A stretch of DNA of 64,000 bases, taken from positions 2,418,001 to 2,482,000 of the forward strand of contig JAKZAN010000007.1 of assembly GCA_023053545.1 (NCBI GenBank), given 5' to 3'. Positions within the stretch are counted from its first letter, which is position 1. Each line of letters starts with the position of its first letter. The notes below the pieces were generated by a model that worked only from the letters and a program-made list of their open reading frames with translations, was not told the origin of the DNA and did not search any database. The stretch is from Lepidurus packardi. Its lineage: Eukaryota; Arthropoda; Branchiopoda; Notostraca; Triopsidae. Shown piece after piece: positions 1 to 12,699 of this stretch. The position numbers and the translations under genes were made by a program.

Positions 1-957
1 AGCAAGTTATAATGAGGTTTCTCGAGTTATGAAAATCATGATTCTATAGGAACTTTTTTTTTATTAATTTTCTCCCTAATAAGCATCGTAAGTTTTCGGA
101 TGTGCATTCAGCGGGGTACAGCTGATTGGTTCCTCGTGTACGACGGAGGCTTTTGGTATAGCATGTAGTTTACGGGCTTAGATCATCGTACTGTCCTATT
201 TCCATGTAGGGAAGAACAAGAACCTTCTATTTGAAGCATTTCTGCCTTGGGCGTGCAAGTTATAATGAGGTTGGTCCTACAGAGAAGCCACAATACAGTA
301 CACCTAACTTCGATACAGTACATCTGTAAGGAGCTTGCACGGCACGTACATGGATATGCTACATGTAACTGGACGATGAATATGATCGAGAGGGCGAGGT
401 TTACCATTAGATACAGTTTTTCCCCATATGGTGTCAAAGTATGTGGGTAATATTTCAGGTAGATCTAGCTTTGAGAGATTTTAAGGAATGTTGAGCGACC
501 TCTTCTTCAAATAATTGAATGGGAAGAATGGACTATAAGCGAAGAAGTGCTCCTATAACCTATATTACTCTTTGTTTCGTCACCGTGTAAAGTTCAACTT
601 TGGTACACGATAAGGCTATGGTTTGATGGCAGTAGTTTTCTAGTAGTTTCTAATGGTTACCGTAGTTTGTTGGCATTTCGTAACAACGATTTCTATCTCA
701 AAACTATAAGTTATGTATATTTATGTTAACATAATGTAAGTATAAGTTTCCTAATCTGCTTTAGCCTTCTATCTGGGTGTGAAATGGAGCCTCAGAAATA
801 ATATAAGTATTTCTGAAAACACGAGAATATTTGGAATTCAACACTACGTTTTTCAGTTCATTGCTTCATTCCATTTTCAAGTATTCCAAGTATTCGTGTC
901 ACAATATTTTGTTCCAACTTGATATTACTCAATAACACTATACATTTCGTCTTAAGC
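1..957. other. non-coding stretch, no gene seen
   Basis: I see no convincing coding exon here. An exact 18-bp direct repeat (GCAAGTTATAATGAGGTT) occurs at 2-19 and 255-272. A shorter duplicated motif (ATACAGTACA followed by C or T, then CT) lies near 294-325. Small open frames on both strands (183-450) overlap each other and have no recognisable domain, so they are treated as chance. Confidence 0.5.
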
Positions 958-1149
958 CAGAGGTTCTGAAACTTTTTTTTTCGCGGCGCACTAACAGTAT
1001 CCCCCAATTCGCCGCGGCGCCCCTCGGAACATATTCGCAGCTCGCGCGTCGCCCCTTAGAACATAGGGCTATATAACATCTAGGTAATTATAGCAATCTT
1101 TCGCGGCGTCCCTGCAAGCCTACCGTGGCGCATACTTTGAGAACCGCTG
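958..1149. mobile_element. hAT-type MITE (non-autonomous DNA transposon)
   Basis: The element starts with CAGAGGTTCTGAAACTT (958) and ends with AAAGTTCTCAA-type sequence whose reverse complement reads CAGCGGTTCTCAAAGTAT (ending 1149). These ends are imperfect terminal inverted repeats of the hAT form CAG-N-GGTTCT-N-AAA. It is flanked by TCTTAAGC (950-957) and TCTTAAGT (1150-1157), an 8-bp target-site duplication matching at 7 of 8 positions; 8 bp is the hAT superfamily length. The 192-bp interior has no ORF but is GC-rich, with repeated CGCGGCG motifs, unlike the AT-rich flanks. It would need a hAT transposase supplied from elsewhere. Confidence 0.85.
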
Positions 1150-4100
1150 TCTTAAGTAATAATATCTAGAAGCTTAGGGCATTCTTTTTTTAGTGTTATT
1201 TAGTTCACTCGAATTGGTTATTAAACAGTTATGCGAGTGACTCGACTGGCTTCATGTAACCTATAACGCATCGCATTTTTTGCCGTAGGAGTGATAATAG
1301 AAATCATTATTCTCCCCAAACTTCGTAACATAAAGGATATTACTTCAATGCGAGAAAATAAATAGAAGGCTTACAATCAGGGAACCCGATTCATTTTGTA
1401 CGGCAAGGTTTGATTTAGTGACGTGGAAAAAGGCCTCCATTATGCTTTCAAAATGGGAAAGGGATTTCATTTTTCCGAGGAAACTACATTTCAGGCTCTT
1501 GGGATTAAAAGAAAATAATTTTGTCTGTTTCAACGCCATAATTTATGAAGCAGGGTCTTCTAGCTAGAGTGGATACTCTATCAGCAAGCCGTACGACCTT
1601 GGTGGTATTGACTGCAAGTGTCAATTTTCTTTCTATGTATGACAGGCCGATTCTACGGACAAGGGGGTTTATGAGACGATACACTGCCAAAACGTAATTT
1701 TTTCATTAATTTTTTTTCACGCGATGCGATGATTTGCTTTTTCTGGTTTGGTTCGTTTGCCATTCATTGCGCTCTGCATCCCAGATTGGGTCCATGTTTT
1801 CGTCATTTGCTCTTTCAAGATTAGATGGTTATAAACAGCAAGGATCAAAAGGATGAAGGCAAGATCGAGTGCTACGGATTCATGCGGTAGAGAAAACAAG
1901 AGAAAATACCGTGCGTAAGATCATCATGGTTTTTTTAACAAACAGAGGGATTCTAGACGAATTAGAAATGGAAAAAGTGGCATCGACGAAAAGCTTCATG
2001 GAAGTGAGGATCTGTCCTGATCTTGGACTAATGACGGACTCCTTAACCTCTAACCTTTCTTAAGACGTTAAGCTTTTTATATATCACTTGTACTTGCACG
2101 TTAATTCTACTTTCCATGGAAAGAAAGGAGAAAAGGTTTAATCACTTGGAAGCTCTAAAGTACAGTATTTATAACTACCTCAGATTCGACCCATGTCGAA
2201 ACATGTGACAGGCGTTGAAAGAAATATATATTAGTTTTTTTTTTTTATCAAATAAGTAGATATATGGAAGTAATGGGCTGATGTTGGGTGACGAAACCTA
2301 AAGCCTGAATTGAAACAAAAGAAAAGTCTGACGCGCCTAACAATTATTGGAAAGACTATCAAAACGAGACTGCGGACCCATGTCTTCGAGCTGTGGAAAC
2401 AGAAATGCTGGGAAAGATACAACGTGGTCCTGACAAGGACGATATGACCCCTTTCCGTTATAACCTAATGACACGCAAGGGTTAATCACTCGCTTGATAG
2501 CTCACATTCCTTCTATAACATCTCGATCGAAGGGAATGATCATAAAGTGACTTTATGCCATCCGATATTTCAGCCACATTCCGGAGCGGGCTCTGCAGCT
2601 CGTATTCTTCGGCATTAATTCTGCTGTTATGTGACTATCGGAAGCGATTACCAGAAAAGGAAACCTTCTGGTTACTGTTTTATCTAATACCCCATTAAAT
2701 ACAGCTCGTGTCAAGTTATTACATAGCTGCTGAATCATATATACCAGCGCCTGTATTACGCCACGGATATTCAACCGAACTCTTTTGGAAAAGTAAATAT
2801 TCGGTCTCTTGATCCTTAACTGATCAAATTCTTTGGTAGATAGACAGAAGTGAACTTGAGATGCTCTGCACGTCCCTAGGTACGGTACTGTAGAATATAA
2901 AATGTCTCTTCAACGTTGCGAAAGAAAATGGACACCCCCCCCCCCCCCCGGACTTTAAACTTTTTTTTATTATTTTTTTATCTATTTATTTCTTGGGCGA
3001 GGCACACTATTTTTTTCCTTTGATTCATTGATTTCTTCGTGCGTTCGACTGCGGGAAAAATTTGGTGCGTTCTATTTCCCCTTTGCAACTCGCTTCCTTA
3101 CTATTACATGTGATGTCCTGCTCATGTCAAATACATCAATAAAGCATGCTTAGCCTACATGCACTCGCTAAACTAGCTATAGTGCTCCAAATATACGAAG
3201 TAAAGCTGTTCGAAATTTAGGTTTACCATGGCAATAAAAGGAAGTTAAAGTAGAAATGAATAAAAGTTGATAAAAGAAGTGGAATAACCCTACACTGTGC
3301 TGCTCCAAAATCAGACTTATTTTAAAGGATTAAATTGAAAGGTGTGTTGTTGAAAGCTTTCAAAAGCTTTAAGCTTTTTGGTGTGTTTACAAATACCGTT
3401 CATATTATTCATGTGTCTAAAAAAGAGGAACGTAGAGTTGAACGTTACACGAGCATCCGCCTTTATCATATAAGTTCCTGGCTATAGTACGTACAGTACA
3501 ACACAAGAGCAGTACAACTTCGAAAAGCAGCTGAGTTCATGAACAAATAATACTGCTTGTCTTGTAAATCTCCGTCTTATTACTTCTTGTCCCAGTTCCT
3601 TGATGCCTGGGCGGTTCTCCGTGAACAAAGCAAACACATGCGTATTCCAGGATTTGGTCATATTCCTTGTTCATAATTCGAAACAGGTACAATCCTACGT
3701 CGTAATAGAATAATACCTTATGTGGAAGAAATTACTGATCTCGTCTCGTTCAATTTTTCCATCCGTTTTGTTTACGGAACCTTACTGAACAAGTCATTTT
3801 GCGAATTAACTGTAAAATGCCGCATCTTTTATCTCTTGTCGCATCTCTTAATCAAAATTTTTAATTCGTAGAAGACGGTTAACAGTTATAACTTGAACTT
3901 GAAAATGTGACATTTTTAAATAGTTCTGAGAATCCCATCATGGGAAGGAATCTAATACAAGCCGAACCAAGCCAGCTTGCCAAATATGGCAAAATGCTTA
4001 GTTGTGCGTCGATTTTTCTTCTTCGTCTTTGATTGAATACAAGTAAATCAAAGCTTTTTACGGCAGTTTCATTCCTGGAAAAGCAGATGATGTGATTTAA

Positions 4101-4879
4101 ATTCTATCAGTGCTTAAAAATGCGCCCGTCTTAAATGTAAGCCAAGCGGGTACAACCTTCGTATCCTTTAGTCGTCCCATAAATCGTCCTTTTTTCTCTC
4201 ATTTCCCGTTCTCCGTAGGTACTATGATATCACTCCACGAAAGAAGAGAAAAAAAAAACGAATTTTTCTTCACAAGACCACGCTTAAGGTGATATGAAAA
4301 AACGTTGCATGGAATGTGTTTTTCTTTTCTTGTTAGGCTAGAAAAAATACAAATAATGTTTGTTATCGAGCTCGTATGTTGGTTTTGCTTTCAAAATGAC
4401 GTTCTACATTTGTAATGGATGACGGGGTATACAAATTCGTGATTGTCAAGTTCTTATGTTGCCAGCGTAAGGAAAATGAATACTTCAGATTTAGTGCAAG
4501 CTAAGGTAAAAGCTAACTCTACATGATTTATTCTTATTCTTCATGATTAATTTTTGTGTGATATTAAAGAATGCGTAAGATAGTAGTAGAACGTCTTATC
4601 CTCGTTGAATGTACCATAGTACGGTAGCGTCGAGCTCTTTTGAAGCAGAGACGATGCTCTCTACACATGTAGAATGTCGTTTATATTTTTCTCACTCTAC
4701 TACTGTTGCTATGTAATTTTGAAAGTTGTGGTATTTTTTTCATTCCCTCGTGACAGAGGAGATAGCAAGTGAGTTCCTAGATTCTGTATCATTGCGTTAT
4801 AGTATAGAGGTCAAAAAGCAAATAAAGCTCCAAGAATGTTAGTTGATACGTAGTTTTATGACATAGGGCTACGTATTAC
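1150..4879. other. non-coding; intron or flank of the minus-strand GPCR
   Basis: The GPCR exon ends at a splice donor at 4880/4879, so this stretch should be part of its downstream intron. I looked on the minus strand for an exon encoding TM6-TM7 and saw none. A 15-C run lies at 2935-2949. The short open frames here (for example 1717-1899 and 2553-2774 minus) have no recognisable family. Confidence 0.45.
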
Positions 4880-5719
4880 CTGTTTGTTGGAGATGCAATA
4901 ACCACATGAGTTACCCGATCCACGTACATTTGTTGGCTTTTTAAAAGTTCGACTAAAGAGTACTAGGTTGCGCGCGATCATGGCGTTCATGACGACAATG
5001 AGAATAAGGGGAATAATAAGAGTTGCGAAGGTGTCAATGAGGTTAACCACTTTCATGAGTCGGTAATGATCAGCCAATAGTTCGCACATGGGTTTGCTGT
5101 CTTCGTAGTGAACAATTCCCGCTGTGAACCAAGAATACATGTGGCACATCAAAGCTGTTACTGTCAAAGCCACAATAATGGTCTTGGCTCGCCGCACTGT
5201 GCACATGAATGGTCGCTGGAGGGGGTATTGAACGGCAATTAATCGTTCCAACGTAAAAGCGACCGTGAGCCAAACGCTGAGGCAAGCACAAACCGAACTC
5301 AAATACACTAAAAATTGACACCATCCGGGACGATTGAAGAGGTCGACTCCCAGGTCATTAAGCCACACCACGAACAAGGTCAAAAGAAATCCAGTGTCAG
5401 CTACCGCCAAAGCTGCTAAATAATAACTTGAGCTACGGAGCCGAAGATGCGTTTTCGTGAATACCAAGAAGCTCAGCGTATTGCCCACCACGCCAACACA
5501 TATGATGAGCGCAAGGTAATAAAAGTTGAAAAAGTCCAAACACCTCAATGGCCATGATAACACGGATGTTGAGTTGTTCCCCGCTACCATACTTATACCC
5601 CCCAATAAAAGGGTATTGTTGTTGCCACTCGAGTAAAAGAATTCAGTATCATTGGTAAACGTGTTGTTACCATACGCACCTGCGTTGCTATTATTACACT
5701 CCATTATTAGCGACCGCAT
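4880..5719 (-). CDS. class A (rhodopsin-like) peptide GPCR, 5' exon only
   Basis: Encodes 280 residues running through TM5 into intracellular loop 3. The N-terminus has several N-x-S/T sequons and is extracellular. TM1 is about residues 64-88 with GN at 79-80; TM2 about 98-120 with the LAxxD aspartate at 108. TM3 starts after C134 and ends in the E-R-L motif (158-160), a D/ERY variant followed by IAVQYP. C212 in extracellular loop 2 would pair with C134. TM5 is about 226-247 with P237. The exon ends CAG|GTAATA in phase 0, and the TM6-TM7 exon(s) are not in the window. TM4 has no obvious tryptophan at its usual conserved position. It resembles invertebrate neuropeptide receptors (CNMamide/TRH/FMRFamide-like groups), but I cannot name the ligand. 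The start could be ATG 5719 or ATG 5704. Confidence 0.85.
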
Positions 5720-8700
5720 TCACCGCATACTTTCAAAATTGCGCCTGCCTCAACAATTTTCTGCCGAGAAATAGATTTGGGGTATTCTGTTGTAAGGGGA
5801 ATCTTCTGAGATCATTTTGTCAGTTGACTAAAGCATCTCCGAAATTGGAGGGGAAGGCTTTTTTTATTGTTTGTTTAGACGCACACGCGACATATACACT
5901 TTCGTCCAACAAACTTTTGTGACAACACTGTAATCCGTTAGATGCAATGAAGAAAGCCTGCATGGAAGTGTTTGCGTCGATATGAGATTACTATCCTCCA
6001 CAATTTCATCTCAGATTGGGTAAACTTGATCAAAATTAGGTTAAAAGCTATCCCCCAAAAATAGATACGTAGACGGTAAAAACTTTCCGTTCGTAGAGCA
6101 GGTTTCCGAGTAATAAAAAGAAATTGTTGTCCAAAGAGCATTAATCCCAGTGTTCCTTGAACGGGGCGAGTGAGCTATTTGGCTTTCGCTAGCCCAAACT
6201 TTGGGAATCTGTCGGCTACTTTAGTCACTTCAGGAGGCTATATATATATATAATACCTAAAGTTTTAACGCAGCAGAACTCTATTATGAACTTTAACGAA
6301 GACACATCTAAAGGAATTCAATTTCAAAAAGTTCTGAGGTTTTACGCACCCGCAATGCATATTGAAAGGATACAGAGCTCCCGACGTTTTTTTTTTTACT
6401 CATGTCTTATTTTAAACTTGTATGTAAAGAAATGGAATAATAGTGTAGTAATTGTGTCCACTCTCCTTTGCAAATCTTGAGGCGTGATAATTGCCTTGGG
6501 ACTATCGAGTAGGATATGAGGTTGACTCTGTAATAGTACACATGAACAGTATGAATCCCAGATGATTCCTTAGTCGACACTGACGTGATATTCGCTTAAG
6601 ATAGCTGACCAAGTCCGTAACTGAACGGGGGCGAAGTCGACTAAAGCGAAGAACGACGCGACGCTGTATTTGGTTACCACGCTTGCGCCAAATATCTTTC
6701 AAACGCTGCTATTCTACGGATACATCTTCGCGGAAGGTATTGGTGGCTGATGAGTATCATGTCTCAAGAATTGACCCGGAAAGCTTGACATTTCACATGC
6801 ATCTTCAGTGATGTATGAAAGAAAATAAAGTGACACAAATATTGGCAGTATCATTGCATGACTGTGTCGCTTTATGATTGACTGTTTTTCATACCAAAAC
6901 AAAATGGATACATAAATCTTTCGACGCTCACGTCGCCAAGGCTTGGTCCGGGCATCACACACAAACAAAAAAATAAACAAAATCCGGGAATCCGAATCAT
7001 GTATACATTTCTTCAGTTTTTGCTGCCTTTTTGCACAGTAGAACTACCAAAACCTTGCTGTACCTTTACTCATGTTGTGCTCGTACTCGCCCTTAGAAAA
7101 ATCCTTGAGCGCTACAGCAAACACATACGTTTGGCATTTAACTTGACAGGTGTCTAAAATATATCGACGGATCTTCACTGTGAAGCTTAGAGCTACTATG
7201 CCCAGTTCTTGCCAAGGTACTTAAAAAAAAAATCTCATGTGTAAATTTCCGCCTTTCCTTCCTTAGGTCTCACTCAAATATATTCCAGAATTCTAGACGT
7301 GAGAGCAGTTCAGGGACCCCCAGTATGTGAATGCTAATGGAACAACTTCGTAAAGAAATAACAGTCATGGAATACATTAGCACTAAGCGCTTCCTCGTTA
7401 CTATCTTTTACCATCTGGTGGGACAAAAAAAAAACTCGAGAAATAGTTCGCACGGAAGAATAGGTTAACCTGGTAGAAATGCTAGGAAAGCTACTAATGA
7501 TAAACTCCAAGCCTATGCTCCTTGCCAACCCGTAAACTTGATTTTATTCTACGATAAACTTGGCAGAGCCAAGAACGAGTTTCCTGCATCTTTGGAAAGC
7601 TGCTGGATACATAAAAAAGGGAGCCAGAGAGGTAAAAAAACGAACAGAAATAAAAACGCTCCCATATTTAGCTTCAGGCTGCAGATCAGATTTCTTTTTA
7701 CCCTGTTAGAAGAACTTCGAGAAACTAAAGAAAAGGATGAGCCCATTGGCAGGAGGCGTCTCGTGAAGACAGCCATCTTGGCAGAGTTTAGAAGCAATAT
7801 CTTGTTAGGAAAAGTACTACGGTGAGTCTTTGCTACTAAAAAATAATCGATGTTGATTAAGATGGGTATACTCCTTTCCTTCTCTCCGAAAAATTCTGTA
7901 ACTCTTCCAACTTTACTGTCTCCTTTGTTCAAAACGCGGCATTTATTGCTGCGTAATCCCTATTGATGATCGCACGGATTCTGCGATATATATGAGGGCT
8001 AAGATATGCATTTTTGGGAAAGTAAATGACAGAGACCCAGCATTTCCTTGCACTTCTAGTTACGTAACAAGTTTGTTAAATAATTATCGCATGCTTTGCA
8101 TAACACGACGTCAAGATAGCTACAGAAAAGATTTAACAACAAGGAAAACATAATACAATGAGGAAGAAGCCGTTCTCTAAAAAAGTAGAAGCTCGTATTA
8201 ATATAATGCGAAGAAACTTTTAAGTCCACGAGTGTTATTTCACTAAACAAATACCCTGACATCAAAAAACACGAGTTTTCTCAATTTGCAAATTCTTTGC
8301 TAAAGTTGTGCGTCTCGCAGAGTCTGTGAAGGAAGTTACAGAAATGGGCTGCGTGATAATGCTGCTGGTCTTCTTTTTCTCCAAGTTATGAAGATCAAAG
8401 GCTTTGCAGGCTCTTAAAACTATACTTTTTAGACCATTTTATTGCTTACAAAACTCTGACGCAAGTATTAATCAAATCAGTTTTGGAATCCATGCAGCTT
8501 TTCTCAGAAGAGTGGGAATTCGTGCTATTTCATAAGAGCTCCGCCCACCTTGAATGCATGTTAAAAAAAAAGTAAAACAGAAGAAACGAATTAACTGATA
8601 CCGCTATAGTAATGATCTTCACAGTTGCTTGTTAATTTCAAGTTTTCATTTGTTAGTTATATATTACTTAACGTCAAATTCTCTCGTTAGGTTGGATTTT

Positions 8701-8906
8701 CTTAGGTTTTTTTTTTAGAAAGAGTGGGTAGTTTCGACCCAGATTCGAAGCCCGGATGCTTATTTTCAGTCATTCGTGTTCGTGTTTTTAGAAATCTTAG
8801 TAAGGTGTCGTAAATCTGTCCTAGAGTCGCCAAAGGAATCCAGTTTATCTCGAAAAACCCCACAAAAATACATTACTCCCGAAACTGTTAATCTGCGGGT
8901 GTTCTA

Positions 8907-8914
<8 letters not shown>
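5720..8914. other. long stretch without a recognised gene
   Basis: Probable promoter side of the GPCR, then unannotated sequence. A short TA repeat lies near 6239-6252. At 7538-7822 a plus-strand open frame of about 95 codons ends at a good donor (TACG|GTGAGT), while a longer minus-strand frame (7549-7932) overlaps it. Neither has a recognisable domain, so I do not call a gene. Nothing else supports coding. Confidence 0.4.

Positions 8915-8938
<24 letters not shown>
8915..8938. repeat. 24-bp poly(A) tract
   Basis: Uninterrupted run of 24 A, immediately preceded by a T run. No retroposed gene could be recognised next to it. Confidence 0.95.
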
Positions 8939-8989
8939 GCTTGCGAGAAAAAGGAATCGTTTTCCTTAAGATCTTTCTTATTAACCGGA

Positions 8990-9290
8990 GTGGCGTCCGT
9001 GGCGTCCGTGAATTTGGCGTCCTAGTGTCTAGGCCTGGCGTCGTTTTGACGTATTTTTTAGCACGGCTTAAGCGTTTTCTAATCTCGTTAGCTCTTAACC
9101 AATAAGCAGAGACTCGAAACTCGAAATTCACTTTTCAACTCGAAATTTTACTGGTCCCTTAAAAGATTATGGACCTGGTGTCCTTCTGTCGGGGCCCGGC
9201 GTCCTTGCGTCGGGGTACGGTCTTCTTGTGTCGGGGACACGGAATCCTTTTGTCGAGTCATCCTTGGGTCGCATTGCCCTTCTGGTCTGC
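8990..9290. repeat. degenerate GTC-rich minisatellite
   Basis: Between about 9170 and 9290 a unit of about 21-22 bp containing GTCCTT-N-x-GTCGGGG recurs four to five times with drift. Because the period is near 21 bp, the minus strand reads as a degenerate seven-residue peptide repeat with PTQ/PTE cores, but there is no other sign that it is translated. A shorter cluster of GGCGTCC motifs precedes it at about 8992-9045. The block is GC-rich in an AT-rich neighbourhood. Confidence 0.7.
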
Positions 9291-9369
9291 TAACCCACAG
9301 TAGTCGACTTTTTAGTCGGCCTTTTACTCGACTTTCTGGTGTCGTGCTTTTACCCGGGCCCAACATTCA

Positions 9370-12300
9370 ATGATGTGGTTTGTGAACGATAAATGGGAGA
9401 GTTAACAAAATAAGTATAGATTGTAAACACGGCATACGCTGCGTAAAACGTTTAAATTCTCGATTTCGGGAAACAAATTCGTGTAGTTTGTAACAAAAGT
9501 GCCAGCTTCCTTTTTCTTGTTTATATATTGTTTAGAGCATAATTGACGTGAAAGAAAATATTGTATGCTTTTCATTGGTTTCCTATTATTTCTTCCACGT
9601 ATTCACAACATAAGAATTAATTAAGCGTTGCTGTGTAAGACAAAAAAATGGCTGAAAGTATTCCGGTCGAAGTATTATTATGCAATGGGTTGATTACTTC
9701 GCAAAGAATTTGCACAATATAATAAAACATTTGTGTATGCCTACAAAAACGGTACAAGTTGAAACGGTATTTTTTCACTTCCGGGGAGGGAGAAGCTTAT
9801 TTGACTCAAGTCGTTGTCATTGACAAGGCGCCGTTGATATATAAAGAAATAAAAGAAGTTGTTGACAACCAATTAGCATGTTATATATCATTACATTTCG
9901 TAATGGTTAGAATCCCTCCAAAGTAGGCAGTTTGGACGTATTCGTCTCTAAAACCCCAGAGATGAAGATCAGTCTAAATTGCTTTTCTGTTCTGCAAATG
10001 TGAAGAACTATAATAGGATATATTTGTAAAAAGGATTTTACTGATAGAAAGGAGGCTAGTAAAATATACGCTTTCTAGACCACTCCAAACTCAACAAGTG
10101 AACAACAAACCCAAACACCCGAGGTATGCCTCTTGTTCATTCCGAATTATCGAACTCTTATAATCCTTGAATAACCCAATCACGACTCTACAAATAGATT
10201 AAGAACTCAAAAATTTCTTTCTACAAAAATGGCTAAGAAAATGGAATGACAACTTCTCTACTCTACTAGAACTAGGAGTCACTCGTTCTCACAAACCAAT
10301 TTACAAATCGAATCTAGATATCGATTAATATCGATAAATATTACTAATAGTACATAATATCGACTCTAATAAGTTATATCTGCACACTTCCCGACACTAA
10401 GCTACCTCTATAGAATTAAAAGATTGAAGAAAAAATCTCCCCTTGCGCCGATTGGATAAATCAAGATCTTGAACATATTTTTTTTTCACTGCAGATGGCT
10501 TAATAGACGAAGAACGATTATATTAAAAAAGCTTTCAAAATTACCTTTACATTTCAACGCTGATCCTTTCCTTTGCAATGCTAAAGCTTTCCCTGCTATA
10601 GTTTCTTTTTTTAAAAATGCTATAATTATTTTTATGGAAAAAGTGCCATTTTATAATTCTTATAAATAGCCCCAAAGTTAAAAATCCTAAATTACAATGC
10701 AAGCGATTGTCCATAAATTGTATTACATAATAATACAGGCTAGCAAAGAGCAGATGCTAAAAAAAAGGATTTTACCTAGCACGCGTTTTCAAACATGCAC
10801 GGCATAGTAGGAAAAACTAATTGGTGAAGCTTCAGTTCTTTGGTTTACGACGCTTGATAACAGCTTTTCTCGGAATACTTCCGTACCTTCACAATGTTCT
10901 TCTCCATCTCACAGTCGTTGTTTAAGGATAAGTGAAAAAAATATAATAAATATTTTCATAAGTTTAGTCCAGCATTATTCATAATGCAGTAACATATTAC
11001 CATCAAGATTTTAAAGAAGATGACCAGATTTACTAGTCAATGTTAAGAGACCTATGAGTTAAAATTAATGAAGAGTTAATTATTAGAAAAACTTCTCCCG
11101 GAGCCGCTCGTAGATCTAGTCAAACCCACAGCTGCCCATGGATCTTTATCACGGACTTCAGGAGACGATTTTGTTTTTTTACGAAGCATATAGAATTACC
11201 AATTTTTGTTTTTTGTTTTTCCTTGCTTTGCAAGATTCCTTTTTCTCTGGGATTTCTTAAAAACGTCTGTGCAAGAAGGTTCGTTTTTTATGACATGTTC
11301 TTTGACGCCTACACAAGCTACAATGGGACTCAGACCATGTTTCACTTGACCCCGAAGCCCCAAGTGATTTTCCTCTTTTTAGTCGACAAAGGCTTTTCAA
11401 GGCTACAGCTACAGCAAGACTTTCCACTTTTCACTTGACTCTTCGTAAAATAAAATAAAATTGTAACCTACTTATAACATTTCTAAGCTGGTGATCAATA
11501 CTTACTGGAAGTTCACATTTTTGCAACTTTTCATGTGTGGGGAAACTCGCTTAAAGTGATTAAATTTGTAAGCATGGTAGCCATAATCAGTATTGCCTAA
11601 AAACTAGTTTTGCGATGTGGAACTTTCTAGCACTATTTATTCATAAAATTATCCAAGTGCTCTCAGTAAAAAGTAAAGCAGATGACTGTCAAAATGTGTG
11701 TTAATGTGTGTCAAATGTGTGTTAGCGGAATATTAAAATCCGAATGAAAAGCGACGAGATCTTTTCATATAAAGGTGTTTTTTGACACGCATACATCAGC
11801 CTTTGGGATCAAAAGCAAATATGAGTTGTTACCTATATTATGTTTTACTTGACAAGCAATAGATATTGCATGCTCGCCTGAATTGCTTAATTGACGCCAG
11901 TTTTTTTAATAGAAATCCAAGCTTGTTAGGTTGCTAAGTTGAAGATTAACTCCTTTAGTTATATCGACCGATATATCCGCCAGGTTACGTCGAAACGTGA
12001 TCATTACTGATGTGTCTCATTGAATCATGAACGTACGCAAGAATATAGAGTCTCTGGTCACGGCGACGTTCTGAACTTCATATTGAAATGACAGCCTTTA
12101 AGAAAAACATTAAGTCTAAATTTAGACGATTTCGTTTGTTTATAAGAACTCAAACTTCTCAAGATTACTGTCAACACGACGTTAAAATAAGCTGTTTTTA
12201 AAGCAGGAGTGTTCCGAGTTTTACGAGCACTGTCTGTTTTGGAAGTAGTTTTGAAATATCAGTCGTCTGACGTCATATGTATGATGATTTCATCGCGTGA

Positions 12301-12633
12301 AAGAGCTGATGTTTGAGATGGATGGATCTAGAGGAGACCATATGTTGTGTGAGTCGACTTCTAAGATGACAGCATTTCATTTGGCCGTGAGCTGACAGCT
12401 ATATGGAGGAATTTCTATGTAAGATTAGATACGTTACGTGTGCAAGATTGAATATCTTGCATTTGATGGCATAAGATGATAACAATATATTTTTCACCTG
12501 CTCTTGATGGCTTAAACATGTGGCCTACAGTTGAGAAGATGGCTTTGAACTTTATATAAGAGAGGTCAGTTTTATACTCCTTAGGTCAATCTATCTTAAA
12601 GGTCAATTACGCGGAATTTATAAGGTTATCGGT
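9370..12633. other. long stretch without a recognised gene
   Basis: No coding exon could be supported. About 10080-10480 is compositionally odd on the plus strand, rich in A and C and poor in G. Near 11690-11725 the motif ATGTGTGTTA/ATGTGTGTCA repeats in tandem. The open frame at 11223-11438 plus has no recognisable domain. Confidence 0.4.
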
Positions 12634-12699
12634 AAGGTTATAAGGTCATAACGGCCATTGGTAAGGTTGGCAAGGTTATAAGGCCATCACGGCGATTGG
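12634..12699. repeat. two-copy tandem repeat, 38-bp period
   Basis: The 28-bp segments at 12634-12661 and 12672-12699, both starting AAGGTTATAAGG and ending ATTGG, match at about 25 of 28 positions. They are separated by a further truncated copy of GGTAAGGTTGG. Confidence 0.8.

Noticed and set aside
7538-7932. Overlapping open frames on both strands with a good plus-strand donor at 7822/7823
   Set aside because: No recognisable domain on either strand, and no partner exon could be identified.
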